A DNA stretch of 64,000 nucleotides from Scleroderma bovista (Eukaryota; Basidiomycota; Agaricomycetes; Boletales; Sclerodermataceae): the NCBI GenBank assembly GCA_037178675.1, contig JAYMGJ010000063.1, positions 47,829-111,828 of the forward strand, in the 5' to 3' direction. The notes under the pieces are model-generated. The model saw nothing but the letters and a program-made list of their open reading frames with translations. It did not search any database and was not told where the DNA came from. Both the position numbers and the translations under genes were made by a program. Below are positions 1 through 11,889 of the stretch, in pieces (position 1 is the stretch's first letter; each line of letters starts with the position of its first letter).

Positions 1-198
1 AATATGTGCATATTGGCAGGGTGCTCATTTTGTGCATTTTTGACTATTTGGACCATGAATTAATTAATAATATTGATAACTGTGTTTTTGAGTATTTAGA
101 TCATGAATTATTTATAACATAGCTATTTAACCATCAAAAATATACAAAAATGCACATTTTGAGCATCATCCCCCTGTACATCAGTCTTTCAAAAAGAC
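1..198. repeat. AT-rich imperfect inverted repeat, possibly MITE-like
   Basis: No gene is visible. Bases about 18-45 (TGCTCATTTTGTGCATTTTT core) recur in inverted orientation at about 149-175, separated by AT-rich DNA. The shape is that of a small palindromic element, perhaps truncated by the window edge. No target duplication could be set. Confidence 0.35.
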
Positions 199-203
199 CA
201 GTG

Positions 204-2532
204 TCACACACCAAACATGTTTGGTACTGTGGACATGGAGAAAGTTAGCCGATGAAACTAATGCGAAGAACGCACACCCAAGATCTGTTGAAAGATTGTC
301 CCGACTTGAGGGATACAGACAGCCCTCACTATCCATATCACACAAAGTCAAGACTATCCTTACGTGAAGAATGAATACAAGCTCGTTGTAGCCATCTATC
401 GCACGAGAATGACTATCCTGATGTGAGAGATGAATGCCAATGCTGACAGTCATCTATCGCACAAGAACTGCCAAGAAGCAGAAGAATCCAAGGATTAATG
501 ATCATTTCAGTATGAGAGAGGAATGCAACCTACTGCAGTCCAACTCCCATACCAGAACAACCAAAGAAGCAGAAGAAACAATAGAGAAACAAAGGAGAAA
601 AGGAAGAATCATTTTTAGCGCCCAAATGTCAAATTTAGGCGCCCAGTGCCGGCATTTCGATATTTTAAATAGCTCTGCCATTTTTGAAGCTATCAATCAT
701 GTGACTATACCATCATGGAGCCTAGACCGTGGTCTATCTGCCTGTCAAGTTCCGACATAAATCCGTTCATTTCCCACAGAGATATTCCACCCTCAATCCA
801 GACACCCACTTCATCACTCACTATGGAGTCCGCATTTTCTCTGGAACGTTTCTCCGCTATTGCAGCAGACCTCAACTATGTCCTGCTCTTGGGACAGCCT
901 CTCCCTGAGCTCCTGTGTACTGTCTGGTACATATCTTCCCAGCTTGCTCCCTCAGTCCCTCTCGTTCTTGGTCAGTGCGTTCTCCTCGTCAGTCCTGCGT
1001 TGCGCACATACTTTGGTCGTCTCAAGTCTATTGTTAGACTTGAAATTTCATACCTGGTCATCTCTGTGTCTCCTGAGTCCTCTGCATATGGTCCTTTCAT
1101 CCCAGAGTCCTGTCACATCCATCTCCCTCTATCATTCATCTCGCTTCCCTGGACACGTCAAATCCGTTACTTGTGATTCTCTTCCCTGCTATCCCACAAC
1201 AAACACGAATGAAACAGTGCTCTAGAACCCTTCTTAGGAGCCCTAATAGAGTACAGAACCTTCCACTTACTGCTCAAGGGAAGACTGCACTTCGGGAGCA
1301 CCAAATTTCGTGTTTTTGCTCTACAGAAGCTCAATCCAAGGGATTTGTGACACTCTGTGACCAGCTGTGACTCTACTTGTCATTCCAGGCCCCCTGACAC
1401 TGCTCTTCTGGTCGGATCAATTCTTTTATTATCCCCCAGCCACTCCCATCAGTGGCACTGCTTCAGAAGCTCATCTCCAGATCTAAAGTTCAATCAATCA
1501 CAGGTTGTGCTTCCCTTCTGTCTGAGTCACACAGAGTCACTCTGGCTTACTCTGACTCACTCTGCTGCGCATTATTCATCCCCTCTTGGCATTACTAATC
1601 CCCATTACTCCCCTTACTAATCACTTACCAATCATCCTTCAAATCATGCTTATCATGCTGCTTATCAATTCATGACTCATGCCCCTATGATTCATATGCA
1701 TTATGTCATCGCATATGCTCATTTAGCTTCGATCTACTCATCCCATGCTTTCCCCCCCTCTCTTTTGGGCCCCATGCAATGATTTTTCCATATTCTTGGT
1801 TATACACCCCTTTTTACCTATGTTTTTGCTCTTTCCCTTGGCTCAGCAGCTTGTTCAGGCTCTCCCCATTGATGACTCAGCCTGATTACACTGCTTATCA
1901 ATCGCTTACCAATTTCTTACCAATCTCTTACCAAGCACTTAGTCATTTGTGCTTACAGGGCCACAGCCCCTCCTGTATATAAACCAGCAGCCAAAGGCTG
2001 CAAGGAAGTGTCTGCTTCCCCCTCAATAAAGCAACCACATTCACTCTCCCTCACTGTCTATAAGCTCTATCTCTGTCTTTGGACTTGTAGGTCACTCAGT
2101 GCTGGCCTAAAGCTCCTATATTGTTGTTTATCAGATATATCTTGTATCTGATCATTTCTCTAGGCTCAAGCACAGTCTGTCCACTCTATCCCATCACTCT
2201 CCATCGCATTTTTGAAGCAGGAACTGTCCCCTTGCTTCCCTGTTGCTCCATCACTGCTGTTACACCCCTGTCATCAATCTATCATCGCTGCTCAATCCCA
2301 GGACTCTTCCTAACCACTGTGGTAGGCTGAAGAGGAGTCAATACCATCCCAAGTTGCATTCCATCCCCATCAGAAGCCCTTCCCTTCCCTCCTGCATCCT
2401 GCCTGAAGGTGTGCAGCACATCCCCCTGAGGAGATTAAATACCAGAAATGCAAAGGAAGACCACCACTCGCATATTGCTGTCATTTGATGTTGGTTGTTG
2501 GTTGTTCTGACCTCTTCCCTCACTTAGGCGCA
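204..2532 (+). mobile_element. Long LTR of a retroelement, copy A (probable solo LTR)
   Basis: A 2.3-kb sequence whose near-identical copy lies at 39218-43171 and whose diverged relatives lie at 2884-4850 (minus) and 56516-62432. The start is TGTCACACACC and the end is near TTAGGCGCACA. The 5-bp repeat CAGTG flanks it (199-203 and 2533-2537), although by the TG...CA rule the boundary could shift by two bases. It carries a TATA box followed by AATAAA, as in a U3-R-U5 structure, and no intact protein gene; the ORFs inside are short and not conserved in frame between copies. Differences from copy B are often CpG to TpG or CpA. It abuts a gag-like fragment belonging to the opposed copy D. Confidence 0.7.
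1976..2030 (+). promoter_or_regulatory. LTR promoter and polyadenylation signal of copy A
   Basis: TATATAAA at 1976-1983 is followed 42 bases later by AATAAA at 2025-2030. The same arrangement is present in copy B near 42600-42655, and TATTTAAA takes the place of the TATA box in copies C and D. This marks a U3/R region in which the transcript would start and end. Confidence 0.55.
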
Positions 2533-2537
2533 CAGTG

Positions 2538-2883
2538 GGGATGGACACAGAGGCAGTAGAGGCTACAGTCAACCCAAGAAGGGACTCAGGGGTTGATATA
2601 GATGAGGATGACAATGTGACAGACAGGGAAGAAGGCACAGAGTTACTTGAGAGCAATATAGCAGAAATAGAGGGGGTATGAGGAGGAGATGATGGACCAG
2701 CAGGTAGAGAGGTCAGGTTGGAGATAGTCAAAGGGGTTCCTATAAATAAAGAGGGCAAAGTAGGAGACCAGGAGGATGACAGAAATGAAGCAGGGAGGGA
2801 TCCAAGGAGCAGTAATAGTGATGATGAGGAGGAATAAGTGCAATCCTATCCAGAAATAATCACCCCTCATAGTGGGCTCCAGA
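2538..2883 (-). pseudogene. 5' internal region of LTR retroelement D (gag-like fragment)
   Basis: Directly downstream (minus strand) of LTR D lies a primer-site-like sequence, then two overlapping reading frames, a hydrophobic one at 2870-2643 and a Ser/Thr/Pro-rich one at 2758 downward. They look like one N-terminal Gag-like region broken by a frameshift. The fragment stops at the edge of LTR A, so the rest of the element is either left of the window or lost. Function is inferred only from position after an LTR and primer site. Confidence 0.4.
2865..2881 (-). other. Putative tRNA primer-binding site of LTR retroelement D
   Basis: TGGAGCCCACTATGAGG on the minus strand starts two bases after the LTR end (GACTCACA). 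A TGG start, complementary to a tRNA CCA end, is the usual form of a primer-binding site. An ATG lies inside the site. The primer tRNA was not identified. Confidence 0.5.
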
Positions 2884-4850
2884 TGTGAGTCAAAGTGTGG
2901 ATTCAGGTCAGAGTAATAACACCAACAAGGACTACAAATTTGTGTGAGCAGTGGTTTACCTCTGTGGTGTTGAGAGAGGATAGGCTGAGGAGGGGGAAAG
3001 GGGATCTACACCAGCAGGGTGATGCAGACAATGATGCAGGATACTCCTGGGGTACAGGAGCAATAGAAGACGAAGGGGATAGGGGTCTGGACTCTTCCTA
3101 AAGCCTAGAAAGTGTCAAAGCGGGGATTGAGGTGACTGGGACTGAAGTAGCAATACTACACCTAGAGGTTGGTGCAGCAAAGGGGCAAGGGGGCTCCTTG
3201 CATCCAGAAGCTATGGGATATGAAGGATTGACAGGCTAGACTCTGCTTGAGCCTAGAGAAATACTTGGACTTGAATGGATTAAATAAAACTTGAATATTA
3301 GAGTGTTTAGACCTTCACTGAAGCCTACAAGACTCAAAGAGCTGAGGGGATACTTATTGAGAGAGTCTGAGAGAGGGATAATTTCATGCAATTGGGTCTC
3401 TGATCACTGGGCTGAGCCCAGGGGTTTAAATACATGGGGGGGCACAGCATTAAAGTACAAAAAGAGAAGGGAGTAAGCAGAATTTGTCAAGGATTGGGAA
3501 GGAATTGGTAAGAGCTTTGTAAGTGATCAGTAAGCAAGAGATAAGCAGGAATGAGTAAGCTGCATGACAAGACTGATTGGTAAGGGAGTGAGTCATCAGC
3601 TGAGTAATATATCAAAAATGCAAAAGGGATAGAGTAATACTGATGACAAGAGATCATCAGTAAGCAAGAGATGAGTCACTGCACAGCAGAAGGAGTCATT
3701 GATGCACAGCCTGAGAAGTTTGATAGGGGGCTATGTATCATCAGGAATTTGATGGGACAACAATGGGGAAGATCTGAGATAAATGGGGGGATTGATCTGA
3801 GACAGAACAGCCACAAGAAGGGTACCAGGGGTCCAGAGGTCTTTGAGGGGTCAGCATACACTAAGGTATAGTTCATGTGTTCTAGTGCTGCTGAAGTGCA
3901 ACCATGGCCTCCCTTGACGAGCTCTCTTCTGGGAAAAAACAAGAGAGGGTTCTTCTTCCTAATAGCACTATAAAGTGGGGGCATAACTGTCATGGTGCTG
4001 GGGGACATCGTCTGAAAGTGGGGAAGTGGATAGAGTATTGAATTTGACACATCCAGGGAAGCAAGACAAACGACAGAGGAAGATGGACATGGCAAGTATC
4101 TGAAAGGAAGGGACCATAGGTTGAGGGTTCAGGGGACACAGAGATGACCAGAGAAGACTTTTCAAGCTTGACAATAGACCTAAGACAACCAAAGTACGTC
4201 CTTGGCACAGGACTGACAAGGAGAACATGCTAAGTCACTGAGAACAAGGGGGACTGAGGGAGCAGGCTGGGAAGATATGTGCCAAGCAGTGCACAGGAAC
4301 TCTGGGAGAGGCTGTCCTAAGAGCAGGACATAGTGGAGATCTGCAGCAATAGCAAAGAAATGATCCAGAGAAAATACAGACTCCATAGTGACAGATGAGA
4401 CAAACATCTGGATTGCAGGGGGAATGTCTCTGTGGGAAATGAATGGATTTGCATCAGAACTTGACAGGCAGATAGACCATGTTCTAGGCTCTCTGATGGT
4501 ATAGTCATGTGCCTGATAGCTTCAGAAACAATGGAGCTATTCAAAATATCGGAATGCCAGCACTGGGCACCTAAAAATGACATTTGGGCACTAAGAGTTG
4601 GACTGCAGTTGTGTGCATTCCTTTCTCATATTATAATTGATGTTATTCCTTCAGTTTCTTCTGCTTCTTGGTGGTTCTTGTGTGAGGGATGACTGCTGGA
4701 CATCAGCATTCATCTCTTGTATCAGGATAGTCTTCTTGTGCAATAGATGGCTACAATGAAGGTCCATCATGCTTATCCTTCACATAAGGATCATTCAATA
4801 TAGGCATTATCTTCCATTTTCACTGTATCAAACCTGTTTGGTGCATGACA
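2884..4850 (-). mobile_element. Long LTR, copy D (5' LTR of a minus-strand retroelement)
   Basis: The minus strand runs from TGTCATGCACC at 4850 to GACTCACA at 2884 and matches LTR C (56516-62432 without the hAT) along its length. A TATA-like TTTAAATAC block lies near 3430. The flanking 5-mer CAGTG precedes it at 4853-4849. It keeps the uninterrupted sequence ACCAAAGT (plus strand 4188-4195) at the site where LTR C carries the hAT element. Confidence 0.7.
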
Positions 4851-5149
4851 CTGAATCAAGACAACACACCCTCAGTCAACCACCTGAGGTTATGCAGAGT
4901 AGGGCTGATGTTGGACATGATCTTTTTCCTCCTGACGAAGACAATCTCAATGATGACCTACAGTAAGCATAGCTGTAATGTCCTCAATGTCTCAATACTA
5001 AGTAAAAGCAGAGAGTGCTACAACTATATGGATGATGGACCAACAGATGACCATGACCAGCAAGGTCAAGAAGAGGAAGATGGCATTAATGAGGATGAAT
5101 TATATGCTTCTTCTGGTAATATTACACAGTTGATGTTTCAATGACAACT

Positions 5150-5807
5150 AATGGAATTACAGATGCCATGAAATGCCTGCAAGAAGAAGATCTGGATGAC
5201 TGTTCCTGACCAGCAAATGGTCATGCCTTTCATTGGAGCCTACTACAGAATATAATGGTGATATTTTCAGAGCCTTGGAGACCCTGCAAAGGATAAACCT
5301 TGGAAAGGTCTGTACCAACACCCTATTATCCAAAAGGTGGTGAATATTGCATTCTATGCCAATAAGCAGGATGAAGGGGTCTGATCCTCCCAGCATTTCA
5401 GTCCCTTTCCACTCATTGGTGTGGCTCTCTTGCTCACTGTGGTACAGATGTGGCATGTTTGTTGATTACTTAAAGTGCTAATCATGCCATGCTAGATTGA
5501 ATGCTGCATTGACAAATGGGCAGACAGCAACAAAATGGACATCTCATTCATGGAACAAGCATACAAGGACGTCTATACCAAACATGTCAACAACCTCAAG
5601 CAGTTCCATGCGAGATCTGAAGCTGACAGAATTTTACCATCAATGCTCAAAAAAATAGACAAGAATGGATGGTATGTGTCATGCAGTTGTGCAGCTACTT
5701 TACTGACTCGTGCTTGCAGCTTACATGCAAAAGTAGCTATGGATGTTGAAGATCATCTGGCAGATGACTTAGGTAATGGTAATGATACCATTGATGCAAC
5801 AATCTGA
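5150..5807 (+). pseudogene. Decayed DUF6532-domain gene
   Basis: The plus-strand frames contain, in order, a block around KPWKGLYQHPIIQKVVN (near 5290-5345), FSPFPLIGVALLLT (about 5395-5440), then, after a probable intron with GT donor and CTAG acceptor, IECCIDKWADSN and YTKHVNNLKQF (5490-5610). This order resembles the DUF6532 domain of expanded agaric proteins of unknown function. TGA at 5382-5384 falls where Arg would fit (CGA to TGA), and other frame breaks occur upstream. Sequence back to about 4870 may be its degraded N-terminal part. Confidence 0.5.
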
Positions 5808-5968
5808 GAATTTGAGGAGGGCAATGGTCATCAGAGTGAGGATGATATGTAAGGTATTCTGTCTAGGCTATTGAATTAAATACATTCTGGAATGAACTGG
5901 TGTATTACTGCTATTGAAGTGCATTGATAGTCAGGCAAAGTGAGCAGAGATGCAATATTGTAGTACAT

Positions 5969-6350
5969 TGTAACAGTCTAACTTTTTATCTTATCTAAAT
6001 CTGCGATTAGATGACATCTTATCTTATCATATGTAGTATCTTATCTAGTGCATCTTATCTGTAGAACTGTCTGGACCACAGCCTCATGCTGTGCATGCTG
6101 TATCCCTTGATGTCATTAGCATAGCCTTACCACAAGATGGCAGCTGTGTTCACTGCCTCGTACAGCATACAGCCTCATGGATAGCCTTGCACAGGACATG
6201 TGTAGTGTAGTATATATACTACTGCAATCCAGCACCCAGAGGCTCTCCATTCAAGCTCTCTTTGGGTCTTTGCTCTAAGATCTCTAATCCTATCCTCCTC
6301 AGAGTCCTTTGTGTGGTAGTTCTTTGGGTTTTGCCCTTAGGGTTGTCTCA
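5969..6350 (+). mobile_element. Solo LTR, 382 bp
   Basis: It begins TGTAACAGTC, ends GGTTGTCTCA and is flanked by the exact 5-bp duplication TACAT (5964-5968 and 6351-6355). A TATATATA block lies near 6210. There is no internal coding region, so it is a solo LTR left by LTR-LTR recombination. The terminal 19 bases recur inverted at the right edge of the window (63982-64000), which supports the 3' boundary. Confidence 0.75.
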
Positions 6351-6355
6351 TACAT

Positions 6356-7138
6356 ACTATTGAAGAGATAAAGTGGTACTAAACCCTACTACACAGGACT
6401 TTTCTGGCTCTACATTGAACATCAATAGTATGCTATAGTACTTGACAGTGTTCATATGAGTACTTTATGGTGTATTGCATTTTACATTGTGATACATAGA
6501 CCCACATAGTTCCTAATAGCTCCACATAGGTACAAGTTGTACAATAAAGAGGGGACTATGCATTGAAGCTACTATTACTATAGGGGCTATATAACCCTAT
6601 GATGCAGCTGCAATTTTTGCTGATGTTGTTGGACAGTCTAAGTAGGTGCATGAGGTCATAGTGACACCTACTGCAGTAGCTGCTGTGTATCATTTCCATA
6701 TTAGGCATCCTTTTTTCCAAATGTTGGTTTCATTCCATTTGATATGCTGGTGGTCCCCATATCTAATCTATGCTAGTTACATCCATCCTGTGGCATTTTC
6801 ACCTGACCTGTGGTATGCACTGCAGTGCCATTTGTGTATAGGTGTCCTCCATGCTATACTGATTTAGTTAAGCTCACCTATACACCTACATGATAACACA
6901 ATATGGGCTCATCCATTGACATGCATGAGAGGTAGGCCTGGGCCCACCCGAATGATATAGTGATCATACATTATGTGCCTGTATTAATTTGTCAATACTT
7001 TCCCAGCTCATTCATATGATTCCATGACAATATTTAATTTGACCTATCTACCCTCCCCTTAACTGACACCCTAGCCCACCCATAGTACACTGTGATAATA
7101 TCTAAGTATGTAGCCCATCCGTACCAATTGATAATAAA
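6356..7138. other. Intergenic, nothing recognised
   Basis: Low-CpG unique-looking sequence. Short ORFs show no domain. No RNA gene or clear repeat boundary was found. Confidence 0.5.
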
Positions 7139-7345
7139 TCATTCCTGGGCTACCATCTGCTGGTCCATGACACTCGGCCAATTTTCACCTTCAGGTGGCT
7201 GTGTAAGATGGTCTAAGTAGGTGCATGGGGTCTGCTTGCAACACCTCTTCTCCACCCTCTTTGCATTCACCATGTCATCCTCATCATCTGTCAGAGCTTG
7301 GAGCTCCTCCAACTTCACTCTTGTCCAATCCATGGATGTGGTTGT
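7139..7345 (-). pseudogene. Short fragment of a retroelement-associated acidic/basic ORF
   Basis: The minus frame has TRVKLEELQALTDDEDD followed by a basic stretch. This looks like a piece of the charged Gag-associated proteins common next to agaric retroelements. It is cut on its upstream side by the satellite insertion at 7346. The assignment is weak. Confidence 0.25.
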
Positions 7346-8384
7346 GCTGGCAGTAGGGAACTGCATAGGTATACCCATGGGTACCCAGAGGCCAACCCAC
7401 ACCCATACCCACCATGGGTCTGTACCCACCTATGTAAATATGGGTATGTGTGTGGGTTGGTGGGTAATTCCCACAGGTTTACCCACTACTGCCACTACCA
7501 CTACAATCTACCATGACAACATCACCACCACCATGTTGATCACAGCAATGATTACAACAGTCCCCACCATGATGTCCACAGCCATGACTGCCATGCTAAT
7601 GATGATCACCATAGCCACCTCACAACCCAGGCCATATCTACAATGACAGCAACCACAAACAAAACTCAAACCACATCATGCTGATATCAGGTCCATTATG
7701 ATGACTAGTACTAGACAACCACCATCACCACTGTTACTGTGCTGACAAGGATGTCAACATGTAAAAACACCATTGAACACCAACTACAACCATAGTGCTG
7801 ACAGTGGCAATGCCAACTTGAAATGAAATGATGACAGTCACAATATTGATATGTCCATAAGGTCAACAGCTATCATCACCACCACCATGCTGATGAAAAA
7901 TACCTCAATCACACATCAGCATATACTGGCAATTGAAATGACACTCATGGGCCAGGCTCACTGTTTTGACTACAACAGTTGTCACCACCCCACTACCACC
8001 ACCTTCATTTGATGCTGAATTCAACAACAGCCACCACCCCCACCACTCATGACAATGGTACTAATAGCCATCACTACTGTAACCATTGCCCATGCCATGG
8101 CCTTCCACTACCATCACCACTGCCCCAACACCATATTAATAATGTCAAACACTCATACCAACAATCACAATGTCATGTTCAGTGCTATGTATGCACCTTA
8201 TGAATATTTGAGTACTGAATTTCTGTACTACTGTTAAATAAATATGCAAATATTTGAGGGATCTGACAAGCTAAAATGGGCTATTAGCCCCTGAATACCC
8301 ACCATGTGGGTATGGGTATGGGTATGGGTATCCAAAACCTGTACCCACACCCATACCCATGACTTTCCCTAGCTGGCAGTAGGG
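7346..8384. repeat. 1-kb GGGTAT/ACC satellite block flanked by 13-bp direct repeats
   Basis: GCTGGCAGTAGGG occurs at 7346-7358 and again at 8372-8384. Inside are palindromic ACCCAT/ATGGGT tracts at both ends (about 7370-7460 and 8300-8362) and an A/C-rich degenerate array of ACC, ACA and ATG triplets in between (about 7490-8200). Low-complexity ORFs here are by-products of the triplet repeat. The flanking duplication suggests one insertion event or a recombination product. Confidence 0.6.
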
Positions 8385-8577
8385 TAGTGGTTTGTGTGGG
8401 TGCAGACATGGTAATAAGAGAGTAAGGAAGTTGGGGGTGGAAACCAAAAAACTGGTCTGTTCTTATAGATCCCCATTTTACACTCAGACAATAGACTCTG
8501 GGCTCCATATTGTTCTAAGCAACCACACAGCAGTCTCATGGTGGGCCTCATGGGTTTGGCCCCTAAGAGGGGAATAC

Positions 8578-9229
8578 TGTCAAGACTATGTCCAACTCTG
8601 GAGTCTTATCCAGTTACTCTGGTCACATTCCAACTCTACAGCTCAACTCCAGACCTCTGCACATCACTCTGATCCTGGAGACACACATACCCTTCCACTA
8701 AGTGCAACCCCTTGCATTAGTCTCTATCCAGTCATTACCTCACCTCTCTGTCAATCCTGTAGTACTGTGAGTTATCCATGTCCCGTTTATATCTTCTATC
8801 TTGTAGTATTTTCTTCAGACCTTACTTATTTTCATCAGACCTGACCTAGTCCCAAACTCCAGTTGTTCCTTGTCTGCCCTTTAGGATGTTTACTTGTCAT
8901 CGTAAATACTCAACCCTAGTTCTCCATAGTATAAGTACCCTGTACTCCATCCTGTACTCCAGTTCCTGTCTGTCTCCATCTCCATCTCCACCTGACCAGA
9001 ACCTATACAAGGGATCAACACTCAATCCCCTTGTCATTGAATTCAATTGGTCACAACTCTGGCCAGACTAAACCCTTGTCCAGCCTCTGTCCTTCCCCTT
9101 CATCTGTTTCCATCCAGACTTGACCAGACCCCTACCAGAGTAGACCTGGACTTGACAGAGACTATCAAGGCAAATCCAGGGGACTGTTGTGGTTGCTTAC
9201 TCTGCTGCTGCAGAGTCAACTGGCTTACA
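8578..9229 (+). mobile_element. Possible degenerate LTR
   Basis: TGTCAAGACTATG at the start, GGCTTACA at the end and a TATA-like AGTATAAG at about 8928 resemble a gypsy-type LTR of basidiomycetes. No 5-bp target duplication is present and no clear primer site follows, so this is tentative. Confidence 0.35.
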
Positions 9230-9326
9230 AGGTGGGACATACCTTATTTTGCTCATTTTGTCAGGTTCCTAGGGATGAAAGTTGGGTGCCTTTGAGTTAT
9301 ATTCAAATTGCCCACCAAGATAGATA

Positions 9327-9623
9327 TTGCTCTCAGAGGCATCGAGTTGCTGGTCAAAGGAGGAGCTGGCATATGTTAAGCAGTACAGGGTATCTCAGAC
9401 TCCAGGATCACACCACAACATGTATACAGTCAGCAAGCCTGGTGAGCCAACTGGAGATGTGGTTCTCTTGAGGACAGTCAGGAAAGTGTGCCAATTGATA
9501 CACACTGCTTCTAGAAATGAGGCCTGGGGGTTGGAATGGACATCAAAAAATGTATTGGATCAATGTAATTCATTTCTACTTAATAACTGGGCTAGCAAGT
9601 ACACATACCAAACTATATGGTAA
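9327..9623 (+). pseudogene. C-terminal remnant of a transposon-like protein
   Basis: A 98-residue open frame contains GDVVLLRTVRKVCQLI and ends NSFLLNNWASKYTYQTIW then stop. The pattern of an 'I-x-L..(R)..V.L.P' block followed by 'S..F.LN......(Y)..' resembles the C-termini of Plavaka/KDZ-type transposon proteins. No upstream coding part is open. Could be chance similarity. Confidence 0.3.
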
Positions 9624-9899
9624 TTATTGGATAAAGAGTACATGATGCCAATTATATTCATCAATAGTATCCATAGTAGAATAGTTGCATAAATTATGAA
9701 CATTGTTCCATAGCTTTCCATCTATGACATCTATGACATTAGGGCTTTTTCCTGATGCCAGGGGTTATATGTGCAGAAAGCTACAATCCACATCCATTTG
9801 GAAAGGGTTGTCTAGACTGGACTATCCTGTGAACTCTATGGCTCTGGGGAGGTCTGTCCAGAGCTGTCCAGTTGAGAGTGATTTGCTAATATATACATC

Positions 9900-11515
9900 A
9901 GCAAGGTGACAATTTCTCTGACAGCACTTAGGTCCCTTAACAGTCTGAAATGGTCTGACATGACTTAACAGTCTGGGAGCATCTGGCATCAGACTGGGAG
10001 TTCTGGAATCAGACATTTAAGACCATTCCAGACCAGCCAGAGCAGTCAGACCCCCCAGGCAGTAAGTCAGTCAGACACTTAAGACCACCCAGACCACCCA
10101 GACCAGTCAGACCCCCCAGAGAGTAAGTCAGTCAGTCATTTAAGACCACTCCAGGCCAGTCAGATCAGTCAGATCACCTAGACAGTAAGTCAGCCAGACA
10201 TGTAAGACCACCCAGACTAGTCAGACCCCTCAGACAATAAGTCAGTCAGACACTTAAGACCACCCAGAGCAGTCAGAGCAGTCAGACCCCCCAGAGAGTC
10301 AGTCAGTCAGTCATTTAAGACCACTCCAGGTCAGTCAGACCAGTCAGACCCCCCAGACAGTAAGTCAGTCAGACATTTAAGATTCTGCCAAACATGTCAG
10401 ACCAGTCAGACTGATCAGACACTCCAGACAAGTCAGAGTGGTCAGAGCAGTCAGACAGCCCAGGGTGTCAGACTATCAGAGAATCCAGGCCACTCCAGAC
10501 CAGTTAGAGTGGCCAGACATACCAGACAGTCAGGCCAGTAAGACACTTCAGGCCACTCCAGACCAGTCAGACCCCACAGGTTATCAGACTATCAGACACT
10601 CCAGATTATTCCAGACCAGTCAGAGTGATCAGATTGGTCAGACCCACCAGACAGTCCAACCAGTCAGATATTTCAGGCCACTCCAGACCAGTCAGAACAG
10701 TCAAAGTGGTCAGACCCTGCAGGCAGTCAGGCCAGTCAGATACTTCAGGCCACTCCAGAGCAGTCAGAGTTGTCAGAGTTGTCAGAGTTGTCAGAGTTGT
10801 CAGAGTTGTCAGAGTTGTCAGACCAGTCAGACACTTCAAACTGCTCTAGATCAGTCAGAGAAATCAGAGCAGTTAGTTCCCCCAGACACTCAGAGTGGTC
10901 AGTGGTCAGACCCACCAGACAGTCAGGCCATTCAGACAGTCCAGACTACTCCAGACTAGTCAAACACTTAAGACCTTGCCAGACATGTCAGACCAGTCAG
11001 AGTGATCAGAACCCCCAGACAGTCAGACCAGTCAGACACTTCAGATTGTTCCAGACCAGTCAACCAGTCAGAGTAATCAGACCCCCCCAGGGTGTCAGAC
11101 TGTCAGATAGTCCAGATCAGCCAGAGCAGTCAGACCCCCTCAGACTGTTAGACTGTCAGACTGGCCAGACTGATCAGACACAGACAGTCAGACCAGTCAG
11201 ACCAGTCAGACACTTCAGACCATTCCAGACTGGTCAGACTCTCCAGCTAGTAAGGTTGTCAGATAGATAAGACCACTCAGAGTAACCAGCACAATCAGGC
11301 CCCCCAGATAATAAGTCACTCAGAAAGTTTAGACCACCCAGACAGTAGTAAGTCAATCAGACAATTAAGACCACTGCAGACTAGTCAGGCCAATTAGACC
11401 ACCCAGACCATCAGACTGTCAGACAGTTCATATGAGTTATAGCAGTCAGATCCCCCAGCCAGTAAGTTAGTCAGACAGTTAAGACCATTCAGACCATTCA
11501 GACCATTCAGAAAAT
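9900..11515 (+). repeat. CAGTCAGACC satellite, left outer arm of the mirror block
   Basis: About 1.6 kb of degenerate short repeats built from CAGTCAGACC and CAGACA, with a higher-order unit of about 60-70 bp marked by AGTAAGTCAGTCAGACA then TTAAGACC. A regular 9-bp sub-array, AGAGTTGTC, runs from about 10766 to 10820. The same unit recurs in inverted orientation at 13741-14345. ORFs rich in QS, RP and VR here are products of the repeat, since they are open on both strands. Confidence 0.85.
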
Positions 11516-11889
11516 GTAACTAACAGACAAAACCTAATAGTCAATCATTGTTGTTGTTGTGTCTCAAGAACAAGCAATAGTGCAACAATATATTCATGTA
11601 ACTAACCTATCATTATTGGCTCATCATCACCTGGGGGCACTGCCACTGGGGTGGTGGCCAATGGCATAGGAATTGCTCTAGATGAGAAAATTAGGGCTAT
11701 ACAAATGCAGAGGATGGGAACAAAAAATTAATACCTGCCTGTGGACACCAAGTTGACCACATGCTCACACTGGATCAATCCAGTCAGTAATATAGTAGCA
11801 ATAACATTTCAATAAAAAAGAGTCATTAAAGCAAATAATTTTTAATGTATCTGTATGACATGGACTAAATACTATACTAAATAAATTGT
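11516..11889. other. Spacer between satellite arms, no gene seen
   Basis: AT-richer unique-looking sequence separating two satellite types. No ORF, RNA gene or repeat was recognised. Confidence 0.5.

Noticed and set aside
715..1225. ORFs shared by LTR copies A and B as possible genes
   Set aside because: They lie in the U3 part of an LTR, are open in two frames at once, and differ between copies mostly by CpG decay without sign of codon constraint.
7370..8362. GGGTAT/ACCCAT tracts as an internal telomere
   Set aside because: Typical basidiomycete telomeres are TTAGGG or close variants; these tracts are short, present in both orientations and embedded in a 1-kb repeat block.
10438..11270. 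ORFs rich in Gln, Ser, Arg and Pro in the left outer satellite
   Set aside because: The array is open on both strands because the repeat lacks stops; no protein signal beyond the repeat.
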